DNA of 64,000 bases, from positions 186,001 through 250,000 of the forward strand of contig NZ_MZNT01000004.1 in NCBI RefSeq assembly GCF_002042965.1, written 5' to 3'. Positions 25,664 through 34,268 of the stretch are shown here, piece by piece. Both the position numbers and the translations under genes were made by a program. The DNA comes from Paenibacillus sp. 32352. GTDB taxonomy: Bacteria; Bacillota; Bacilli; Paenibacillales; NBRC-103111. The stretch's first letter is position 1; each line of letters opens with the position of its first letter. The notes beneath the pieces are model-generated. The model was not told the origin of the DNA and searched no databases. It saw nothing but the letters and a program-made list of their open reading frames with translations.

Positions 25664-27397
25664 CTAATTTGCAACGACATCCTGCCGCAGATTAGAATTC
25701 AGCACCTCCAGAATGGATTTGCTGTTTTTGCAGCTTAGAAGCTGCTTCCAGATAACTTTGCCTTCGCTGTGGCTTGTTTGCAGCAGGCTGTTTTTGACCG
25801 GCAATATGGATTGCACCGACATGCTGAGCTCCTGAATGCCCAGTCCCAGCCATATTGGCAGAGCACGGATGTCGCCGGCCATCTCCCCGCAGACGCTCAC
25901 ATGAACGCCCGAGGCCTGCGCGGCTTCCACCGTAGTCTTCAGCATGCGAAGCACGGCAGGATGAAACGGATCATATAAATGGGCGACGGTTTCGTTCATA
26001 CGGTCCACCGCAAGGATGTACTGTACCAGATCATTGGTCCCAATGCTGAAAAAATCAACATGGGGCGCCAAAATATCAGCAATAATGACGGCTGCAGGGA
26101 CTTCAATCATAATGCCGATTTCGATGTTCTGCTTGAATGGAACTCCTTCTTGCTGAAGCTCCCGCTTCGCTTCCTCAAGCACTTCGTTAGCTTTGTTCAG
26201 CTCTTCCAAGGAAGAAATCATCGGGTATAATATCTTGATATTACCGTAATGGCTTGCCCTTAGAATGGCGCGGAGCTGGGTTTTGAACAGGTCGGTCCGA
26301 TCCAGTGAAATGCGGATCGCTCGATATCCCAGCGACGGGTTATCCTCTTCCGGCAGCTCGATATAATCGAGGCTCTTGTCGCCGCCAATATCCAACGTCC
26401 GAATAACAACACGCCTTCCTTCCAGCTTCTCGGCTACCTGCTTGTAGACCACAAACTGCTCTTCCTCTTGCGGCAGGCTGTCCCTGTCCATATACAGAAA
26501 CTCTGTTCGGAAGAGCCCTACTCCGGAGGCCCCGTTCTTGAGAACCTGATCGAGCTCCTTTACCGAGCTGATATTCGCTGCCAGCTGAAAGGATAGGCCG
26601 TCTGCGGTTTGTGACGGAACATGCGCCAGCGTCTGCAGCTTATCCTTCCTGACCTGCAATATCGCCTTGCGTTTCTTATACTCCTCCACCAGCTCGTCCG
26701 AGGGGTTGATATAGACGCATCCCTCATCTCCATCGATGATGAGGTAGTCTCCGGTTTGAATCGGCGTGCTGAGCTTGCCTTCTAAGCCCAGCACGTAGGG
26801 AACGCCCATAGCGCGTGCCATTATGGCTACATGCGATGTTTTCCCCCCGAGCATAGTAACGAGCCCCAGCGCTAAATTGGTGTCCAGATGGACCATTTGC
26901 GACGGGGAGAGCTCCTTGGCTACGACCAGATACGGCTGATCCTTGGGAGGAAGCGTCTCCTCCAGTGCCCCCAGCAAATGCTTGAGGAGCCGGTTGCCGA
27001 CATCCTTAATGTCAAGAGCTCTCTCTTTCATATATTGATCGTCCAGTAAATCGAACATATTGACAAACTTCTCAATCGCCTCTTTGACGGCGACTTCGGC
27101 TGCCTTGTACTGCTTCTGCATGATCCCCTGAACCTCGTTCATAAAAATAGGATCCTCCAGAATCGCCAAGTGAGCATCGAAGATGGACGTTTGCTCCTCT
27201 CCTAATACGGAGACGAATTCCTGTTTGATGGTTTCTATCTCATCCTTGGAAGAACGAATTCCGTCGTACAGCCTTTCGAATTCAAATGCCAAATCGGTGA
27301 CATCGATCAGCTTATCCGGGAAATCCCATTCCCAGGTCGGAATGACGAAAGCTTTCCCCATCGCTATTCCAGATGAAGCTCCGATCCCCTTAGCCAA
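25664..27397 (-). CDS. ptsI: PTS Enzyme I (phosphoenolpyruvate-protein phosphotransferase)
   Basis: 577 residues; takes phosphate from PEP and passes it to HPr. The phosphorylatable histidine is H189 in GGKTSHVAIMARAMG. PEP-binding motifs GVGLFRTEFLYM, IRTLDIGGDK, FSIGTNDLVQY and the C-terminal VCGEMAGD are all present. The start is a TTG at 27397 (GGGGAGG about 8 bases upstream), giving an N-terminus matching Bacillus EI. The earlier ATG at 27421 has no ribosome binding site. The start overlaps the EIICBA stop by 8 bases, implying translational coupling. No ptsH lies between or beside them. Confidence 0.94.
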   Translation of the reverse strand: MAKGIGASSGIAMGKAFVIPTWEWDFPDKLIDVTDLAFEFERLYDGIRSSKDEIETIKQEFVSVLGEEQTSIFDAHLAILEDPIFMNEVQGIMQKQYKAAEVAVKEAIEKFVNMFDLLDDQYMKERALDIKDVGNRLLKHLLGALEETLPPKDQPYLVVAKELSPSQMVHLDTNLALGLVTMLGGKTSHVAIMARAMGVPYVLGLEGKLSTPIQTGDYLIIDGDEGCVYINPSDELVEEYKKRKAILQVRKDKLQTLAHVPSQTADGLSFQLAANISSVKELDQVLKNGASGVGLFRTEFLYMDRDSLPQEEEQFVVYKQVAEKLEGRRVVIRTLDIGGDKSLDYIELPEEDNPSLGYRAIRISLDRTDLFKTQLRAILRASHYGNIKILYPMISSLEELNKANEVLEEAKRELQQEGVPFKQNIEIGIMIEVPAAVIIADILAPHVDFFSIGTNDLVQYILAVDRMNETVAHLYDPFHPAVLRMLKTTVEAAQASGVHVSVCGEMAGDIRALPIWLGLGIQELSMSVQSILPVKNSLLQTSHSEGKVIWKQLLSCKNSKSILEVLNSNLRQDVVAN

Positions 27398-29279
27398 AAG
27401 TGTTCCCTCCCCCTGAAGCATCCTTCAATACAACCGACATGACGGATGCTTGACCTTTCTTGACCGCTTTAAACGGCGCAAAGCTCCATGATTTCACTTT
27501 ATCTACATTCGTAATGATCATCGGCGTCGCCAGCGACTTGCTGTTTTGCTTTACTTTATGCAGATTAAAGCGGATTAATAGCTGTCCCGCCTCAACCATG
27601 TCGCCTTCTTTAATATAAGCCGTGAACCATTTGCCCTGCAGCTGTGAAGTATCTATGCCTATATGCAGCAGTACCTCCAGTCCCTCTTCCGTTTGGATGC
27701 CTACTGCATGAAGGGATGGGTACAAAATGATGATTTTCCCGGCAACCGGCGCAACCAGCTCCCCTTTATCCGGCATGAAAGCGACCCCATTGCCGACCAG
27801 CTTGCCGGCGAATATTTGGTCGGGGACCTCTTCCAAAGGCATCATCCGTCCCTGCATTGGTGCGCTGAACAAGACCCTCTGAATATCCTTCATCAGAACT
27901 TTCTTGATTTCTTCCCGGATTAATTCGGAATAGGTGCCGAAGACAACCTGAACATTGCCGCCGCCAAGTCTAATGACGCCAGCCGCTCCCAAGTGCTTAA
28001 GCGCAGCCGTATCCAGCAGCTTATCGTTGTCCAAAGTGAGCCTTAGCCTGGTGATACAGGCTTCAATTTTTTTAATGTTGTTCTTGCCCCCGAGTGCCTG
28101 CAGAATTAACGGAGAGCGGTAGGGGATATCTCCTGCCCATTCTTCCAGCTGAGAGCCTTCCTCCCTGCCTGGAGTCGGGATACGGAATTTACGTATGGCC
28201 CAGCGAAACAAGAAATAATAGACAAAAAAATACGCAAGTCCGATAGGAATCAGCATCCACCCGTTATGGGACAAATGATAGTTGATGATAAAATCAATAG
28301 CCCCGGCCGAGTAAGAGAATCCGTGATGGATATCGAAATAATAGGCAATCCACATGGAAAGTCCCGACAGGATCGCATGAACGATAAATAAATAAGGCGC
28401 AACGAACAGGAAAGCAAATTCGACCGGCTCCGTAACCCCGGTCAAGAAGGAGGCCAGCGCCGCCGTTAGAAAGGTGATTCGGATTTTCGGCTTCAAATCT
28501 TCCCTTGCCTCATGAATAATCGCCATGGCAATAGCAGGCAGCGCAAACATCATGATCGGATATAATCCGGCCATGTAGATACCTGCATTCGGATCACCCG
28601 CAAAGAAACGCGGCAAATCGCCGAAGATCATCTCACCGCTAGGCTTTTCATAGGCTCCAAGTTGAAACCAAAACAAATTGTTGAATACATGATGCAGCCC
28701 TGAAGGTACTAAAAGACGATGGATCACTCCATAAACGAAGGTGCCAAAGCCGCCTAGGCCCAATACCGCTGAAGAAAGGGTTTGCATAAAATATTCCAAA
28801 TATGGTCCGATTTCAATAACAATCAGAGTCAGCACCAGGATGCATAAGCCCATTAATAACGGAACCATTCGAGGCCCGCCAAAAAACTGGATGTATTCCG
28901 GCAATTGAATGTGCTTCACCTTATGAAACAGGATAGCCGCGATAAGTCCAATTAATATACCGCCAGGTACACCGAGATGAAACTCATCCCCAAGGTAATG
29001 CCGGATCGCCTGGTTAAACATAATTTGACCGATCAATGCCGACATTCCGGCAATACCTGCGCCTTCCGTTAAACCGAGGGCAACGCCAACCGCAAAAATC
29101 ACCGGCAAGTACGTAAATATGGTATTGCCAAAAAACAGCATAATTTCCCCGACACGGGACATATGTACATCTTGCCAAGGCAGCGTCCCGAGACGCAGTA
29201 AAATAGCCGCAACAGGGATCGTAATAGTCGAAAGCATTAAGGACCGACCCAACTGCTGCAAGTTACCCATCCAGTTCAA
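27390..29279 (-). CDS. PTS glucose/N-acetylglucosamine-family transporter, EIICBA
   Basis: 629 residues, domains in order IIC-IIB-IIA. The membrane IIC (about 1-360) contains GVALGLTEGAGIAG, PSGLHHVFNN and TGVTEPVEFAF, as in the glucose/GlcNAc superfamily. IIB has the phosphocysteine C408 in KIEACITRLRL. IIA has the phosphohistidine H539 in LLHIGIDTSQL. NagE and PtsG paralogues share this layout, so GlcNAc or glucose cannot be separated by eye. The TTG at 29279 behind AAAGGAGGG is preferred over the ATG at 29318. First gene of the EIICBA-ptsI operon. Confidence 0.9.
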   Translation of the reverse strand: MNWMGNLQQLGRSLMLSTITIPVAAILLRLGTLPWQDVHMSRVGEIMLFFGNTIFTYLPVIFAVGVALGLTEGAGIAGMSALIGQIMFNQAIRHYLGDEFHLGVPGGILIGLIAAILFHKVKHIQLPEYIQFFGGPRMVPLLMGLCILVLTLIVIEIGPYLEYFMQTLSSAVLGLGGFGTFVYGVIHRLLVPSGLHHVFNNLFWFQLGAYEKPSGEMIFGDLPRFFAGDPNAGIYMAGLYPIMMFALPAIAMAIIHEAREDLKPKIRITFLTAALASFLTGVTEPVEFAFLFVAPYLFIVHAILSGLSMWIAYYFDIHHGFSYSAGAIDFIINYHLSHNGWMLIPIGLAYFFVYYFLFRWAIRKFRIPTPGREEGSQLEEWAGDIPYRSPLILQALGGKNNIKKIEACITRLRLTLDNDKLLDTAALKHLGAAGVIRLGGGNVQVVFGTYSELIREEIKKVLMKDIQRVLFSAPMQGRMMPLEEVPDQIFAGKLVGNGVAFMPDKGELVAPVAGKIIILYPSLHAVGIQTEEGLEVLLHIGIDTSQLQGKWFTAYIKEGDMVEAGQLLIRFNLHKVKQNSKSLATPMIITNVDKVKSWSFAPFKAVKKGQASVMSVVLKDASGGGNTFG

Positions 29280-29336
29280 ACAACCGCTCCCTCCTTTCTT
29301 ACTCGATGGTAAGGCCAATGCTCCATTTTGTCAAAC

Positions 29337-29364
29337 AACCCCAAACATGTTTTCGTTCGGGGTT
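29337..29364 (-). terminator. Hairpin after the coat-protein genes
   Basis: Minus strand AACCCCGAACG / TGTTTGGGGTT stem followed by GTTTG. It lies after the stop at 29376 and before the EIICBA start, and may end the coat operon or attenuate the PTS operon. Confidence 0.5.
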
Positions 29365-29375
29365 GGTCGGCACAA

Positions 29376-29708
29376 TTATGAAAAGGTCGGAAATTGGGAG
29401 GAGTATCCGCTAAATTGCTGCTTCGCTTGAGAAATTTCTTGTTTATCGGCCGCTTTCATCTTGTACCAGCCTTTTTCGAACATAAGATTAAACAATTGCC
29501 ATTGCGATTCATGCTGCGTGTTTAAAATAGAGGAGATCGTTTTGCGAAGCTCCGGATTTTGCACCTCGTTGAGTCCGGTATTAAAGCCGGTCGTCATATA
29601 TTTTTCGAGCATGAGAATATCATTGATATGATCTCTATCATTCATTTCAGGGCCTTTGACTTGCGGCAGCTGTCCGGTCTGGGGCTTAGCGATATCCATC
29701 GTTGGCAT
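29376..29708 (-). CDS. CotF-like spore coat protein
   Basis: 110 residues. The core MNDRDHINDILMLEKYMTTGFN and NPELRKTISSILNTQHESQWQLFNLMFEKGWY matches the coat F / ferritin-like small coat family of Bacillales. The C-terminus is Gln/Ser/Phe-rich (AKQQFSGYSSQF). Members are packed in the spore coat and made late in the mother cell. It lies 19 bases downstream of another CotF-type gene. The ATG at 29708 follows AGGAGG. Confidence 0.85.
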   Translation of the reverse strand: MPTMDIAKPQTGQLPQVKGPEMNDRDHINDILMLEKYMTTGFNTGLNEVQNPELRKTISSILNTQHESQWQLFNLMFEKGWYKMKAADKQEISQAKQQFSGYSSQFPTFS

Positions 29709-29727
29709 AGCTTCTTATCCTCCTTGT

Positions 29728-29943
29728 TTATTGTAAATGGTTTAATATGGCGTTGTATTGGTCAAGATGAGCTTGGCCCGTCTTTTCGATCAGCTGTTTG
29801 ATTTGCGGATCCTGGCATAGATTTGCCGTCTCCTTGCATTTTTTCATGGCTAGAAGCTCCCAGGATAAAAAATCCTTAATATAGCTGAACTCTTTTTCGG
29901 ACAATAAGGATCTGTCCGCCGTCATGTTTTGCTGATTGTTCAT
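29728..29943 (-). CDS. Small CotF-domain protein
   Basis: 71 residues. LLSEKEFSYIKDFLSWELLAMKKCKETANLCQD and LIEKTGQAHLDQYNAILNHL form the two-helix unit seen in CotF-type coat proteins and related small spore proteins. AGGAGG precedes the ATG. The gene pairs with the adjacent longer coat protein and lies downstream of the triple-repeat protein, suggesting one sporulation unit. Confidence 0.8.
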   Translation of the reverse strand: MNNQQNMTADRSLLSEKEFSYIKDFLSWELLAMKKCKETANLCQDPQIKQLIEKTGQAHLDQYNAILNHLQ

Positions 29944-29982
29944 ACGAAATTCCTCCTGACTTGTTCATACTAGGATAAATAG

Positions 29983-30004
29983 AGCGGGCTCTAATAAGCC
30001 CGCC
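29983..30004 (-). terminator. GC-rich hairpin after the repeat-protein gene
   Basis: Minus strand GCGGGCT / AGCCCGC with a 6-base loop and only a weak T tail. It is either a poor terminator or an RNA stabiliser between the repeat-protein and coat genes. Confidence 0.5.
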
Positions 30005-30019
30005 CATTCTATTTGCCAA

Positions 30020-30667
30020 TTAAAATTGTCTGTTAAATCCGAAAGAGGAGATTCCGAATTGTTGTTGAGCCGGTTGGCTGGAATCTGAACGCAGGTAAGC
30101 GTCATGACCTTGTTGGTTACCGCGGTAGTTAGCGGTATGGTAAGCTTGAGAGGATTGTACTTGACCATACTGCTGGGAACCACCATAGTTCAAGCCGGCA
30201 TTAAAGGATTGACCGATGCCGAATTGTTGCTGAGCTGGTTGGCTGGAATCCGAACGCAGGTAGGCATCATGACCTTGTTGGTTACCACGGTAGTTAGCGG
30301 TATGATAAGCTTCAGGGTTTTGCTGTACAAATTGCTGGCCAGAGAAAGAGGAGTTGAAGTTACTGTTGAAAGATGGAGCTTGATTCAAGAAGCTGCCGCC
30401 AAATTGCTGTGCAGGCTGATTGGAGTCCGAACGCAGGTAGGCATCATGACCTTGTTGATTTCCACGGTAGTTTGCTGTGTGATAATTTTGCGGGCTTTGG
30501 AAGCTGGAGAATTGGTTAGAGCCTTGGAATTGTTGATTACCGGATTGATATTGGGATTGAACTGTACCCACCGGTTGGTATCTGTTTTCCAATCCGCGAT
30601 ACTGGGATACCACGTTCCCGGAACCTACTTGGGGTTGAAAGCTATTTTGTTGAAAGTTCTGATACAT
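30020..30667 (-). CDS. Gln/Asn/Ser-rich triple-repeat protein, probable spore-surface protein
   Basis: 215 residues, very rich in Gln, Ser, Asn, Tyr and Phe with no Cys or Trp; low complexity and no signal peptide. It contains three nearly identical units of about 26 residues, each YHTANYRGNQQGHDAY followed by LRSDSxQPAQQ, separated by variable Gln/Phe/Ser linkers. The N-terminal 60 residues (QYRGLENRYQPVGTVQSQYQ) carry related motifs. I do not recognise a named family. A coat or spore-associated structural role is inferred only from composition and from the two CotF-type genes directly downstream on the same strand. AAGGAGG precedes the ATG. Confidence 0.7.
   Translation of the reverse strand: MYQNFQQNSFQPQVGSGNVVSQYRGLENRYQPVGTVQSQYQSGNQQFQGSNQFSSFQSPQNYHTANYRGNQQGHDAYLRSDSNQPAQQFGGSFLNQAPSFNSNFNSSFSGQQFVQQNPEAYHTANYRGNQQGHDAYLRSDSSQPAQQQFGIGQSFNAGLNYGGSQQYGQVQSSQAYHTANYRGNQQGHDAYLRSDSSQPAQQQFGISSFGFNRQF
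30061..30488 (-). repeat. Three imperfect 80-85 bp in-frame repeats
   Basis: Units at about 30061-30145, 30226-30310 and 30405-30488 encode the YHTANYRGNQQGHDAY / LRSDSxQPAQQ module. Differences are largely synonymous, indicating selection at protein level after duplication. Confidence 0.85.
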
Positions 30668-30805
30668 AACAAAAATCCTCCTTAGGAAGTGTTAAAAGTC
30701 TTCCGGGGTCGGTTACCTCAACCGTTGCTTTACCAGAAGCCTTTCTTATTGTCTCTAAGGAGGTTTTATTTTATTTATGGTAGCTCTTGGGTTGCGGATG
30801 CTATT

Positions 30806-31453
30806 TTATTCCTTGGTTTGAAGCACCGTTTGCTTGAGTAAAGCTGCAGCGCTCCTTGAATCCGACTGCTTCGTAATTGCCGATACTACGGCAATGCCGC
30901 GTGCTCCCGCTTGAATAACGGCAGCCGCATTATCCATGTGAATACCGCCGATGCCGACCATCGGAACATCCCATCGGCCGGCGATCTCCCGAATCAGTCC
31001 CGTTCCTATGGCGGCGCCGGCATCCTCTTTGGTCGAGGTTGCATACACGGCACCAACGCCAAGGTAATCCGCACCTTGGGCTATTGCCCACTCCGCTTCT
31101 TCCCTATTACCCGCAGAAATCCCGATGATTTTGCTGTCGCCAAGAAGCTTTCTGGCTTCAAGTCCGGGTACGTCGTCTTGCCCGACATGTACACCATCAG
31201 CGTCCAGCAGCAGAGCGACATCAATCCTGTCGTTAACAAGGAAAGGGACTCCATACTGCCGGCATAAATCGCGCAGCTCGGCACCTTGCTCAAGAACCTG
31301 TCTCAAAGGCGCCTTCTTCTCTCTTAATTGAAAAAGGGTTACTCCCCCCTCAAGCGCTTCCTTAGCGATCTCCAGGGCAGTACGATCTCCATGATGCTCC
31401 AGGCCCATCACCAGATAGACCGGAAGATAATCCGCAATCCGTTCACGGTACAA
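30806..31453 (-). CDS. thiE: Thiamine-phosphate synthase
   Basis: 215 residues; joins HMP-PP and thiazole phosphate to form thiamine phosphate. TIM-barrel motifs: FQLREK, PFLVNDRIDVALLLDADGVHVGQDD, GISAGN, GADYLGVGAVYATSTK and PMVGIGGI. The start is a TTG with AGGAGGG 7 bases upstream. It is 1 base downstream of the CoA-binding protein gene and may be its operon partner. No TPP riboswitch is visible near it, and no other thi genes are adjacent. Confidence 0.93.
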   Translation of the reverse strand: MYRERIADYLPVYLVMGLEHHGDRTALEIAKEALEGGVTLFQLREKKAPLRQVLEQGAELRDLCRQYGVPFLVNDRIDVALLLDADGVHVGQDDVPGLEARKLLGDSKIIGISAGNREEAEWAIAQGADYLGVGAVYATSTKEDAGAAIGTGLIREIAGRWDVPMVGIGGIHMDNAAAVIQAGARGIAVVSAITKQSDSRSAAALLKQTVLQTKE

Positions 31454-31454
31454 T

Positions 31455-31880
31455 TTATTTCCCTCCTGGCAGCAGAATGGAATCCTCTACTTTGATGCAG
31501 CGGTCCATAATGACTTCCAGTCCGCCTCCGCGGGCTATATCGGCCGCTTCCTCGTTGTAGATACCCAACTGAAGCCAGAATACTTTGGCACCGATTTTGA
31601 CAGCTTCCTCCGCGACGGGAACTACGGTTTCACTCCGACGAAATACGTTCACAATATCCACTGGCTCCGGAATATCCGATAGGGAAGGATAGCAGGTTTC
31701 TCCCAAAATTTCAGTCGCATTCGGGTTTACAGGGATAATGCGGTAGCCTTTCTTTTGCATCGCTTCTGCAACCATGTATGAAACGCGGTCCGGCTTGTCA
31801 GACAATCCTACTACGGCTACATTTCCTGCAGCGGACAAGATTTCTTTAATGCGGTCACGAGACGGATTTTCAAATGCCAT
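31455..31880 (-). CDS. CoA-binding domain protein (YccU/succinyl-CoA-synthetase alpha-like)
   Basis: 141 residues from the ATG at 31880 (AAGGGG, 9-base spacing). It forms a single Rossmann-like CoA-binding domain: NVAVVGLSDKPDRVSYMVAEAMQKKGYRIIPVNP, DIVNVFRRSE, AKVFWLQLGI, and a terminal MDRCIKVE. This matches the widespread YccU/YneT family of unknown function, which binds CoA in vitro in some members. It sits between the C39-like gene and thiE in a tight same-strand array. Confidence 0.87.
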   Translation of the reverse strand: MAFENPSRDRIKEILSAAGNVAVVGLSDKPDRVSYMVAEAMQKKGYRIIPVNPNATEILGETCYPSLSDIPEPVDIVNVFRRSETVVPVAEEAVKIGAKVFWLQLGIYNEEAADIARGGGLEVIMDRCIKVEDSILLPGGK

Positions 31881-31893
31881 TACGTTCATCCCC

Positions 31894-32703
31894 TTATGAT
31901 TTCGTATACGAGATAGCCTGGCTTCCCATGGCTTCCCATGTTTCGAGAAACTGGGCTTTATTGATTTTCACTTTGCTTTTTCCGTTATACGGGTCATTGA
32001 CATACACATTCTCTTCATCAAAACCGACTAATAATACCGCATGCTCCATGAAAGTCGTTTGGATGGGACCAATAGGTGTATCCCAGATGACCCACCGGTC
32101 AGGAACCTGATAATTAATCGTCGTCCATACAACGGACGGAATTCCTTCACGGAGCTGGTCCTCCAGCTTCTCAAATGGCTGCCGAGTGAAATCCTTGGCG
32201 GTCGGTACATATTTATTCAGAAGCTCCATCAATGCGGTATGATAAATGCCGAAGCCTTTGGCGCCTCCTGTAATGTCTCCGACAAAGCCCGTATTAGGAT
32301 TGCCCCAATAAGCGACGGAACCATCCGGATTCCGTTTGAGAGGGGTCGGATCTTTTTTGAGTTCCGGTACCAGCTCCATTTTACTTTTCTCAATGCCGAC
32401 GAATTGAAGCAGCATCGTAAGGCTTGTCAGCTCGCAGCCGGAAGGCAGCTCAGGGTATTGCCTTATAGCAGGCACATCCAGCAATACGGAAGCAGCACGC
32501 GGAGCCGGAGGATCCGGGAGGGCTTCTTGAGCCTTATTTGAAGCCGGTGTTTCTGCATAAGCCACGGACGACTCTTCTGCATACCAAGCCTGTCCCGTTA
32601 GTTTGGCGTATAAGAGAATACATAATACTCCACTGATAAACATGAGCCCTATGATCGTAAAAAAGCCGAGTGTTACCTGGATTCCTTTCCAAAGCACCTT
32701 CAT
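31894..32703 (-). CDS. Membrane-anchored C39-like cysteine peptidase homologue
   Basis: 269 residues. One N-terminal hydrophobic segment (about residues 8-35) is followed by a Pro/Ala/Glu linker and a C39_2-type papain-like domain facing outside. The putative nucleophile Cys is in LPSGCELTSL (about residue 90), the histidine in FMEHAVLLVGFD (about 223), and an Asn/Asp segment in VYVNDPYNG. Related proteins are annotated as peptidase C39-like or YvpB-type. Substrate unknown. The ribosome binding site is weak. It ends 13 bases before the CoA-binding gene. Confidence 0.82.
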   Translation of the reverse strand: MKVLWKGIQVTLGFFTIIGLMFISGVLCILLYAKLTGQAWYAEESSVAYAETPASNKAQEALPDPPAPRAASVLLDVPAIRQYPELPSGCELTSLTMLLQFVGIEKSKMELVPELKKDPTPLKRNPDGSVAYWGNPNTGFVGDITGGAKGFGIYHTALMELLNKYVPTAKDFTRQPFEKLEDQLREGIPSVVWTTINYQVPDRWVIWDTPIGPIQTTFMEHAVLLVGFDEENVYVNDPYNGKSKVKINKAQFLETWEAMGSQAISYTKS

Positions 32704-32785
32704 TATGACTCAACCCGCTTGATTTTATTAGATAGTAGGCTACTGGATCGCCGCTCGGAAACGGGTAGCACTGAAATTCAAAATC

Positions 32786-34081
32786 CTATTCCTCAACCAG
32801 CTCGATGTGAGCGCCCAACGAGAGCAGATGCTCAAAGTAATGAGGATACGATTTGGCGACATGGTGAGCATCGTTGATGATAAGCCCTTTCTCCGAACGC
32901 AAACCGACTACAGTTAATGCCATGATGACACGATGATCAAAATGAGCATTGATCTCGACTCCGCCGGTTACTCCTTGAGGACGGCCATGGATAATAATTT
33001 CGCTTTGTCTTTCCTCCACGTCGGCGCCGGCCTTACGAAGCTCGGCAAGGAAATCGGTAATCCGGTCACATTCCTTATACCGCAAATTCTCGACGTTATA
33101 GAAACGGGAGGTACCTTCGGCAAATATGGCTGCCGCCACCATCGCCAGAACGGCGTCCGTAAAATGATCCCCGTCAAATTCCCCTGCTTGCAACCGCTGG
33201 TTTCCTTTGACATGAACCACACCGTTCTCGTGCGTTAAGTTAACCCCCATAGCGCGAAGAACATCGACAACGGCCTTCTCACCCTGTCTGCTCTCTTCTT
33301 CCAGCCGCAGCACTTTAACATCGGAATTAGTGACAGCCGCCGCAGCCAAAATAGCGGCCGAGCCAGGATAATCGCCTTGAACGACATACTTTTGTGGCTG
33401 GTACTGCTGACGTCCAGGAATTTTATAATGCATGAGATCCTCGGAGGCTTCAATCCGAATGCCCGCCTGAGCAATAACCTCGAGAGTTTGCCCGACAATT
33501 ACCTTGGATTTCAGGTCATGGAGCACTTCAATCTCGCAGTCTTCGTCCAGAAGCGGAGTCATAAACAGCAAGGAGCTTAGAAATTGGGAGCTCACGTTGC
33601 CCGATACTTTAATTTTGCCGCCGCGCGGCTTGCCTCCGCGAATTGTGATAGGCAGCTTGCCTTCCCGATGGTCGACCTCTACTCCCATTTGCTTCAGAGC
33701 GTCGATCAGATCGTCATGCGGCCTTTTTCCCAAAGAGTCCGGATATTGGTTAACGAATGTTACCTCCGGGCAAAATGCGGCGACAGACATCAGAAAGCGA
33801 AGTACTGCGCCGGCATTACCGACATTCAGCTCGCTTACATGCTTAGGATGCTTGCCGAAGCCGCGAATCGTCATTTTCTCTTCATCTTCTTCAACGACAG
33901 CTCCCAAATCGCGGATGCAACGGCGCATCGCATCGCTGTCCTCACTGTGGGCAGGATAATATACAGTGCTTGTCCCGTCTGCCAATGCTCCGATGAGCAA
34001 ATAGCGGGTCGTGTAGTTTTTGGAAGATAGCGCATTAATCGTACCTTCTAAGTTATTTGTCGGCTTTACGATCGCTTTCAT
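32786..34081 (-). CDS. aroA: 3-phosphoshikimate 1-carboxyvinyltransferase (EPSP synthase), divergent type
   Basis: 431 residues; transfers enolpyruvyl from PEP to shikimate-3-phosphate. The fold repeats are present but many motifs are altered. The N-terminal lysine is in SSKNYTTRY instead of DKSISHR. The PEP/glyphosate loop reads NVGNAGAVLRFL, so positions equivalent to Thr97 and Pro101 of the Escherichia coli enzyme are Ala and Phe. NLRYKECDRI, DHRVIMAL and KSYPHYFEHL correspond to conserved C-terminal blocks. Shikimate kinase lies 480 bases upstream on the same strand, supporting an aromatic pathway role. Whether another, canonical aroA exists elsewhere cannot be seen. Confidence 0.88.
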   Translation of the reverse strand: MKAIVKPTNNLEGTINALSSKNYTTRYLLIGALADGTSTVYYPAHSEDSDAMRRCIRDLGAVVEEDEEKMTIRGFGKHPKHVSELNVGNAGAVLRFLMSVAAFCPEVTFVNQYPDSLGKRPHDDLIDALKQMGVEVDHREGKLPITIRGGKPRGGKIKVSGNVSSQFLSSLLFMTPLLDEDCEIEVLHDLKSKVIVGQTLEVIAQAGIRIEASEDLMHYKIPGRQQYQPQKYVVQGDYPGSAAILAAAAVTNSDVKVLRLEEESRQGEKAVVDVLRAMGVNLTHENGVVHVKGNQRLQAGEFDGDHFTDAVLAMVAAAIFAEGTSRFYNVENLRYKECDRITDFLAELRKAGADVEERQSEIIIHGRPQGVTGGVEINAHFDHRVIMALTVVGLRSEKGLIINDAHHVAKSYPHYFEHLLSLGAHIELVEE

Positions 34082-34268
34082 GAATATGTATCTCTCCTGT
34101 TCCGCATAAAAGTTACGAAATCATTAGACTTATTTCAGATTATTGCCAGTGTACCATACCCTCCGGGGCTTGGAAACCGCAAGTTTGACACCCATACGGG
34201 TTTCTCTATATCATGGGATTGAGGAAGATGTTCCTATTACAAAAAACCTATTTGGAGGCTTCTTAATT

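Noticed and set aside
30061..30488. Evenly spaced 80-85 bp repeats that could suggest a CRISPR array
   Set aside because: Repeats are long, in frame, differ mostly at synonymous positions and lie within a coding sequence; there are no cas genes.
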